Below are positions 57,455 through 64,000 of a stretch of DNA of 64,000 bases, one piece after another. The notes below the pieces were generated by a model. That model did no database searches. It was not told where the DNA came from and saw only the letters and a program-made list of their open reading frames with translations. The position numbers were made by a program, and so were the translations under genes. Source of the stretch: Dromiciops gliroides (taxonomy: Eukaryota > Chordata > Mammalia > Microbiotheria > Microbiotheriidae). The first letter of the stretch is position 1, and the number at the start of each line of letters is the position of its first letter. Location of the stretch: positions 31,004,814-31,068,813 of the forward strand of contig NC_057863.1 in assembly GCF_019393635.1 (NCBI RefSeq), in the 5' to 3' direction.

Positions 57455-59134
57455 CTAGAAAGAAAAATGTGGTAAGGAACCACCAATTAGGTAAGAAAGG
57501 GTTCTTACCACTGATGAATAGTAAATTTGATTCAGTGAACACATTTTGTCAGGCAATGGATTCAAATGGTTATAGAGGTTGGAAAACTGCAGGGCAGAAA
57601 ATGAGCAAAGATATTGTCAGAGGCTCCAAAAGCCTACAAAGTTAGGGCATGCAGCAAGTGTTCAGGATTCATTTCTTTTAATCGAATTTAGACTTCTTCC
57701 AGGAAGACCTAGGCATGGGAAACACTTCTGTTAAGATACTGCCAATGTGCAAAGTGAAACTAGGGCATGGGGAGTCCAAGTATGCTGGACACCTACTGCA
57801 GGCTGCTAGGGAGGGATGGTTCATTGGCAAGGACGACAGAAAATCATAAAGAGCCAAATTCTAGACGAATTAAATGGGCACAATTTTAATTAGCACTTTT
57901 TAAAAGTATAAAACTGATTCTTAGGAAAACATTGAGAAACAAAAACCTGAATGAAGCTATATTTGAAATAAGCACCAAAAATATGATGTTTTATTTTTAC
58001 ACATGTGACCCAAAATACCTTTTGTTGTCTGTTTTTAACCGGCTTTAGTTTTTTAAAAAATAAGTATTTCTTCATATCTTTTATTTTGATATGGATTAGC
58101 CCTATGATTTCATCGGTATAGGAACCTCCAGGTGACAAAATTACTTCTGCCAGTACAGAGCCATGTGGTTTTGTAACTTATTGAATTCCCTTGAATACTG
58201 AGAGGACTGAGTAACCTGTCCTGCATCATTGCAGGAAGCCAGTTCCACAGGCAGCTGCCTTTCAGTTGCCTTTGTTTTAATATTGCCTGCATTTCCCAGT
58301 CTGTTTCTCCTCCTAACCCTTCCAGGGAGCTGAGGAATAAAAAAGTTTCTGATGTTATATGTTATGTCCCAGAGGAGGGTGTTTTTCCATACACTTCTTC
58401 GGGGTATGTGTAGCTCTTACTTACCTGTAGCTGTTTTGTGCCTCTGCAGCTGTCACTTTGAGGTTAATCTGTCGACAGTGTACTTGATGGAGTCAATATA
58501 TAAGACCCAAAACAGAGTTCTACATAGCCATCAAAAGAAAAGCACAATGAGTCTTAGAGTCACAATGTCTCAATCTGTAAATTGATAAAACAATTTTCTT
58601 TCATTGCCTGTAGAAAGTGGAGACGCCAGCTAAGTCTCTCGTCTTGATTGACTTTCACACAGAGGGAGGTGTTGAGGCTATAAAAGATCTTCATGATGAA
58701 AATATCCACACTTTCCTCAGATTCTGGTGTTCTCAAGAAAAGAGAAGCTTCAGGGAGGCTGAAGACCAAAGGAGTCAAGGAGCCTTGAAGGTCGGGCATT
58801 TCTTAACGAAGCTGAATTGTGTGAACAGAAGACTTGGAGAAGACCTGGAACACAAATGGGAATGCCATGATGAGCAGAGGCCCAGCCTTGGAGGCCGTGC
58901 AGGGCTGAGACCAGAGTTAGGTCTAGGTCAGAAGAGGCTGTGTTACGCCGGACAAGCCTTTTTACTTGTTTGAGCCAGTAGCAAATAAGATTGAAGTGCT
59001 TGGCTCATAGGGCTGGGATCAAATGAGGTCATTATATAAAGGGCCTTGTAAATGTCTATTATCACCCCTCTGAGGACTGCTAAGGAATGAAGGATTTCAG
59101 TAAATGCTAATTAGGTGCCAGTTCTCCGTAAGTT

Positions 59135-59280
59135 GGACCTAGAAGGAATCTTGACGGTCACCTGGTCCATCTCCCTTATTTTACAGATGAGTAAGTGGAG
59201 GGTTAGAGGCATTCAATAACTTCAGCTAACTGCAAGTCTAAGCTTTCTGACTCAGAATGCAAGGCTTTTCCCTCCGCATT
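59135..59280 (-). mobile_element. MIR relic
   Basis: TATTTTACAGATGAGTAAG and TTTCTGACTCAGAATGC. Confidence 0.55.
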
Positions 59281-59799
59281 GTACTGAATACTCTCATACA
59301 GATTAAGATGGTGCATAAGAGACTCAGTCCTGGAAGAGGGTGAGGAGAGAGAGATCCCTTTGGAGCGGGGATGGATGGGGAAAGATTTCATGGGCATGGC
59401 ATTTGAGCTGGGTTTTGAAGAAACAGGGTTAGTGTTTCAGTAAGAGAAACAGAGACAAAGACAAAAAGTCGTGGAGATGAAAGCTGCAAAAGACAGTGAA
59501 AACCTGGAATATCCTCTGAGTTACAGCATGCTTAAGAGAACAATAATGAAGAAGAGTCTTTAAAAAAATTTAAAAATATATATAAGGTTGCCATCCATCC
59601 ATTGATTTTATATGTGATTTCATGCACATATCTGTATATGCATATACATATACATATGCTCTTTAACAGCTCATACATTATCATATAAAGAAAATAACAC
59701 TCAGCTTTAAGTCCAAAGACCTGTGTTCATAACCTGCCCTATTACCACCTGTGCCATCTAGAGCAATCATTTGGTTGCTTCCACTTAGATTTAATTGAT

Positions 59800-59950
59800 T
59801 TCAATACCTTCCACTTATTTAATACCTATTCTTTGCCAGGAAGTGTATTGGCTGTATGGAATACAAAGACAAAAATAATAAGGGCAGACCCTTAACAGAA
59901 CTTAACATAGTGGGAAGCAATTTGTGCATTAATAAGAATTTGCAAATGTA
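59800..59950 (-). mobile_element. L2 3' end relic
   Basis: ATTTAATACCTATTCTTTGCC and GGAATACAAAGACAAAAATA follow the reversed L2 tail. Confidence 0.5.
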
Positions 59951-60055
59951 TACAAGTCACTTAGCCTCTGTGGACCTCAGTTTCCTTATTTGTAAAAGGA
60001 GATGATTGGACTAGACCTCCTCCAAAGTTATTAAATTCTAAGTCCGTGATTGTAT
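59950..60055 (+). mobile_element. MIR relic
   Basis: CAAGTCACTTAGCCTCTGTG and CTCAGTTTCCTTATTTGTAA. Confidence 0.6.
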
Positions 60056-60937
60056 CAGTGCAGGGAAGCCACCCCCAGATTTGAAAGAATTAATCTCTTG
60101 AAGTACTGTGCTGAATTAGATAACATTTGCTCACAAAGTAAACATCAGCTGACAAAACCAGCCAAGGACCAAAGTTAAGGATCACCATTATTCTAGTACA
60201 GAGTTCTTGGACCACCTACCAGGATTTTCTTCTCCTTTGGATAGGGGTGGATGGGTCAAAGAATGATTATGGACTTCCATTCGATTTTGCTCTGTTTTAA
60301 AGGTAATCTTCAGCTTGAGATCTTAAAATGATTTGACTTGTGAAAAGGAAATTTATGAAAATTTATTTTTATTCGTTTCACCACCTAGCACGGTGCCTTG
60401 CATAAAACAACTGCTTCACAAATGTTAGTTGAATTGTCTTGATCATTTAAGGAATTATAAGCAGGAACATGATTCTGATGAAGAGGAATACCTCATAGGC
60501 CATCCATCCTTAAGTATGAATCTCTGAGATATGATATTGGTGGCAATGATGATGAGATTTTGCTTGGGTGCTTCCACTCTCCAGACATTCCTCTTCTTTT
60601 CCCATTTGTCTTCTTTGCTCTCCTTTACTAGTCGCTATCCAAGAAAATTGATGAAGGAGGAAATCGTGTCCTTTCTGAAAGTTTAGCCTAAGGGTACAAA
60701 ATGTCAGGTTTTTGCTAATGAAAGCATATTCAGAAGTTTACAGATTTTGCCTGGTTCAAGGTAATATCATTGAAACTTGCTTTCACCGCATTTTCCCTAC
60801 TCTGAAATATTGTAATATTGATGCAATTCCATGAAGAAATGCAACATATGACAGGAACAAACACCTTGAATCTCTTACATTTTTGATGTCTCTCAGTGAA
60901 TTATGTGATTGTGAAGAGAAAAGATTTTGGGCGCAGA

Positions 60938-61150
60938 ATCATAGAATTTTAGAGTTGGAAGGGACTTTAGAAGCTATTTAACTCAGTCCATATTTGTACT
61001 AGAACCTTCTCTAAAATGTAACCAATAAGTCATGAACAATTTTTTACTGGAAGACTCCTGATAAAGGACCTGCAGTACCTTCTGGGGCAGCCCATTCTAC
61101 TTCCAGGTAGCTCTCTCACCTCTTTGCACCATTGATCTACCGCTTCTAAC
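60938..61150 (-). mobile_element. CR1/L3-like 3' end relic
   Basis: AGAATCATAGAATTTTAGAG, GGAAGGGACTTTAGAAG and GGGGCAGCCCATTCTACTTC match the reversed 3' end of CR1-type LINEs. Confidence 0.5.
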
Positions 61151-61380
61151 CTAGGACTGAACTATCCTGATTGGTGACTGAGTGAACAGGGCAAACTCAC
61201 AAAGCCCGCTATTTCTAGGTGGTTTTGGATCAGACCAGCCAGACCATTCCTCACATCCTTGTCTGGCTGTCCACACAGTTAGTGTGCTGTCTGCCCTGCC
61301 GCTGCCCTCTCTAGACACCATGCCCTGGGGGGACTTGATCCAGTCATCTTTGGAACTTCTTTCTGCAGTCCATCTATCTT

Positions 61381-61539
61381 CTTTTTTTCTTTTTTTTTTG
61401 GCGGGGCAGTGGGGGTTAAGTGACTTGCCCTGGGTCACAAAGCTAGTAAGTGTCAAGTGTCTGAGGCCGGATTTGAACTCAGGTCCTCCTGAATCCAGGG
61501 CCAGCGCTTTAACCACTTCGACACCTAGCTGCCCCTGTC
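61381..61539 (-). mobile_element. WSINE1-type SINE
   Basis: 15-bp duplication CAGTCCATCTATCTT at 61366-61380 and 61540-61554. Confidence 0.93.
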
Positions 61540-62107
61540 CAGTCCATCTATCTTGATTGTTGAGCTCAAACTCACATCGTGCACCACATCATAGCCACTA
61601 TACCAGATCATCCAGCCTCTCTGCTTCACAGCCCAGCCACCCATTCCAGCTGTCTCCTTGACAAGACCAGCTGAGCACATGCTGCTTCTTTACCAATGGA
61701 AGGCTCTAGTGACTGCAAGAACACTCCATGACAAGAGGCAGAGGCTGTTTCTGTCCAGGTGTATGAATGAGAACAGAGGAAAGAACTACACAGGGTACTA
61801 AGCATGGGACGTAATGACTCTGAAGGAAAGGGCACTGAAACCCAACTGGAGCCAATCCTGTCTCCTTCAGAGTATTGGGCAGAAACCCAGACTACTGAAC
61901 CCTGTATATCCCAATATAAGGAAGCTGAGTCTGTCTTTCAGGCTAGCCTTAAAGATCTACTCTGCAGCAAAGGAAGGTCTTGAAAGTAAGTGATGGAACA
62001 AGACCAAAAAAAAAAAAGGATTGACATACCAAAGGCATTAAGAGAAAAGTTCCACCCACTATTTGTTTTTCCGTTGCCCTTTTGAGTCACTTTAGCTATG
62101 TTTCTTT

Positions 62108-62108
<1 letters not shown>

Positions 62109-62144
<36 letters not shown>

Positions 62145-62289
62145 GTGTTTGTGTGAGGCAATTGGGGTTAAATGACTTGCCCAGGGTCACACAGCTGGTA
62201 AGCGTCAAGTGTCTGAGGCCGGATTTTGAACTCAGGTCCTCCTGAATCGAGGACCAGTGCTTTATCCACTGCACCACCTAGCTGCCCCT
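62109..62289 (-). mobile_element. WSINE1-type SINE with a long poly(T) tail
   Basis: About 35 uninterrupted T at 62111-62144; TTTCTTTG on both sides, one of the longest tails here. Confidence 0.9.
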
Positions 62290-63255
62290 GTATTTCTTTG
62301 AAGATGGTGATATTCCATGAATCAAGAGTCATAGTATCACTAGGGAAAGCCTATTGGTGTTGAAAAGATGAGCTTTTGCAAACAGGATGCAGCCTGGGAT
62401 CACTGTAAGCATTGGATATTTTCCAAATGTATTCTATCTATTGCGGTCTCATTCTTTTTAATTCTGTATTCAACTAATGGTCTCCCATTACATAGTGTGT
62501 GCCCAAGATGTGTACTTGGACACATTCAAATCATTGTTTATCTGATGCATGTTGCACAATAAGCATTTTTTGTCAGCTTATTTTCTCCTATGTGCTGAGA
62601 TATTTTTTCTCTGGCCATGGAGCTGATGTGTCCTATTAGGGCCTTCAAGCAAGAAGTACAATTCCTTCCCCAAATAGATGCATCTGGAGAATATCACCAT
62701 GTAGGTTGTTAATCAGTCTTCTGTTTGATTTTTGTGCAGTATTTTTTTCTGTGGGGTACTGTAATGTGGTGAAATAAGTTACTGGACTTGTTTAAATTCC
62801 ATCCCTGACATGCAGGAAATTGACCTACACTCTCTAAGCCTGTTTCTTCATCTATAAAAATAATGCCTGTTGTGTCTAACTCACAAAGTGGTTGTAAGGA
62901 TAAAGTGATATCAAGCACGTCAAGTCCTTATAAACATGAAGGTGTGTCAATGTCTGTGATTATTTTCCTGACATTGGAGAATATCTTCAGCAAACATGTC
63001 TTCCTATTTTATGCCTCACTTGATGGTGATACTCAAAGATTCTGAAACAAATTCATCTCTGGTTGCAAAGATAACTGAAAGATTGTTGTTACATAAGCTG
63101 TAATTGTTTTTCTGGTGGTCTTACTACCTGTACTTACCATGAGCCCTGCAAATAAAGAAGTCAGTGTCCCATAAAACACTGGTCCTTCTTGTCTTTGGGC
63201 ATACAAGGAAAGCAACTCCATTCACTAATGTAATTCTTTGAGCCTTCCTTCCTTC
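62290..63255. other. unassigned AT-rich sequence
   Basis: Apart from the MIR near 62.8 kb nothing is recognised. No LRRC34-like leucine-rich repeat peptide on either strand. Confidence 0.5.
62750..62930 (+). mobile_element. MIR relic
   Basis: GACCTACACTCTCTAAGCC, TTCTTCATCTATAAAAATAATG and GTGGTTGTAAGGATAAAGTG. Confidence 0.6.
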
Positions 63256-63406
63256 CTTTTTTTTTTTTTTGGTGAGGCAATTGGGGTTAAGTGACTTGCC
63301 CAGGGTCACACAGCTAGTAAGTGTCAAGTGTCTGAGGCCGAATTTGAACTCAGGTCCTCCTGAATCCAGGACCAGTGCTCTGTCCACTGTGCCATCTAGC
63401 TGCCCC
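63256..63406 (-). mobile_element. WSINE1-type SINE
   Basis: GCCTTC on both sides; poly(T) tail. Confidence 0.9.
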
Positions 63407-64000
63407 TGCCTTCAATTTTGATACAATTTCTTCATTTCTTCCTTTGACTTAAAATATGAATATCAGTAGGAATATAGCTCAGTTCCTCCCATACACAGTG
63501 CATCAATGTGTTGGTAACTATAAATTCAGCTGCTCCTGTGATACAGTGCTGAACCTGCTCTTGCAATCTTATATATTTTGTACCAGCAGTTTGATGTTTG
63601 TAGGCAATCTAAAACTACAGGACTTGAAGCACCTTTTGCCCCTTGTCTGCCACTCTACTGTATTCTGAAGAAATGGCAGTGGTTCACACAGGGATTCTGT
63701 TATCTATTTTATGAATTCACAGGCAAAGATTTAGTCACCCAACAGTCAGCTGCTGGGGTGAATCCTCCCCATTTCATGTTTGTTCCCCATCTATTGCTCA
63801 AATCCTTTCTAGTTTGCAAGAGAGCTTATACTCCATTGGCATTTCTTTTGCATACTGGCATCACCTTGGTCCCCGAGGAGGGAAGCATCAAAGGAGGGCC
63901 TTAGTGGAAGATAACATGAAATTAAAACTGTGATTCAAGTAATTTACCTGGGCTTGATTTTGGAATGTATGGGTCTGTGTGTGTTTTGGAGGAGAAGGGA

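Larger units (their letters stand above)
51063..61380 (+). other. MYNN 3' UTR and downstream region, free of young SINEs
   Basis: About 10.3 kb of AT-rich DNA with only old MIR, L2 and CR1 traces. The first kilobases are probably MYNN 3' UTR. No LRRC34 exon is recognisable on the minus strand. One 64-codon open frame (57260-57454) is listed separately. Confidence 0.6.

Noticed and set aside
58617-58973. 118-codon plus-strand frame after an acceptor-like tttcattgcctgtag
   Set aside because: No ATG at the start, no recognisable domain, partly MIR-like flanks; probably chance.
62290-64000. Possible LRRC34 3' exons at the right edge
   Set aside because: No leucine-rich repeat peptide or conserved exon pattern is visible on the minus strand.

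Overview
This is nuclear DNA from a mammal, almost certainly a marsupial. It carries about 40 copies of a short tRNA-derived CORE-SINE of the WSINE1 type (head GGGGCAGCTAGGTGGCGCAG, core CTAGCTGTGTGACCCTGGGC), plus longer MAR1-like SINEs, old MIR/THER1, L2 and CR1/L3 relics, L1 3' ends and several kinds of endogenous-retrovirus LTR. The density of WSINE1-type copies points to an australidelphian marsupial, perhaps dasyurid-like. The group call rests on remembered repeat families and the species is not determined.

The window holds two protein genes and one tRNA gene in the order known from human 3q26.2: ACTRT3 (minus strand, two coding exons, 7796 to 1783), tRNA-Val-AAC (plus strand, 18765-18837) and MYNN (plus strand, CpG-island promoter near 24 kb, seven coding exons from 25295 to 51062). 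All splice junctions keep frame. The predicted proteins are 373 aa (actin-related protein T3) and 612 aa (myoneurin: BTB domain plus eight C2H2 zinc fingers). In human the telomerase RNA gene TERC lies just beyond ACTRT3. It is not in this window and should lie left of base 1. LRRC34, the next gene on the right in human, is not visible either.

Layout: 1-1.78 kb, repeats downstream of ACTRT3. 1.78-7.8 kb, ACTRT3, its 4.9 kb intron full of SINEs. 7.8-23.7 kb, a repeat graveyard with a Tc1-like transposon split by an LTR and a SINE, a cluster of LTRs including an inverted LTR pair nested in another LTR, the tRNA gene, and a minus-strand L2 carrying three later insertions. 23.8-25.6 kb, a CpG island with three ZNF143-type sites, an X-box and an ETS site, the non-coding first exon of MYNN, a 62-bp minisatellite and the GC-rich BTB exon. 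25.6-51 kb, the rest of MYNN with introns of 0.67 to 11.2 kb. 51-61.4 kb, a stretch without any young SINE that probably includes the MYNN 3' UTR. 61.4-64 kb, SINEs return.

The two genes do not form a pathway: ACTRT3 is a sperm-head cytoskeletal protein in other mammals and MYNN is a nuclear DNA-binding protein. I found no clearly new gene system. The strongest unusual structures are the palindromic LTR pair with a tRNA-Arg-type primer site at its centre, the minisatellite against the MYNN exon 2 acceptor, and the sharp base-composition contrast between MYNN exons 2 and 3.
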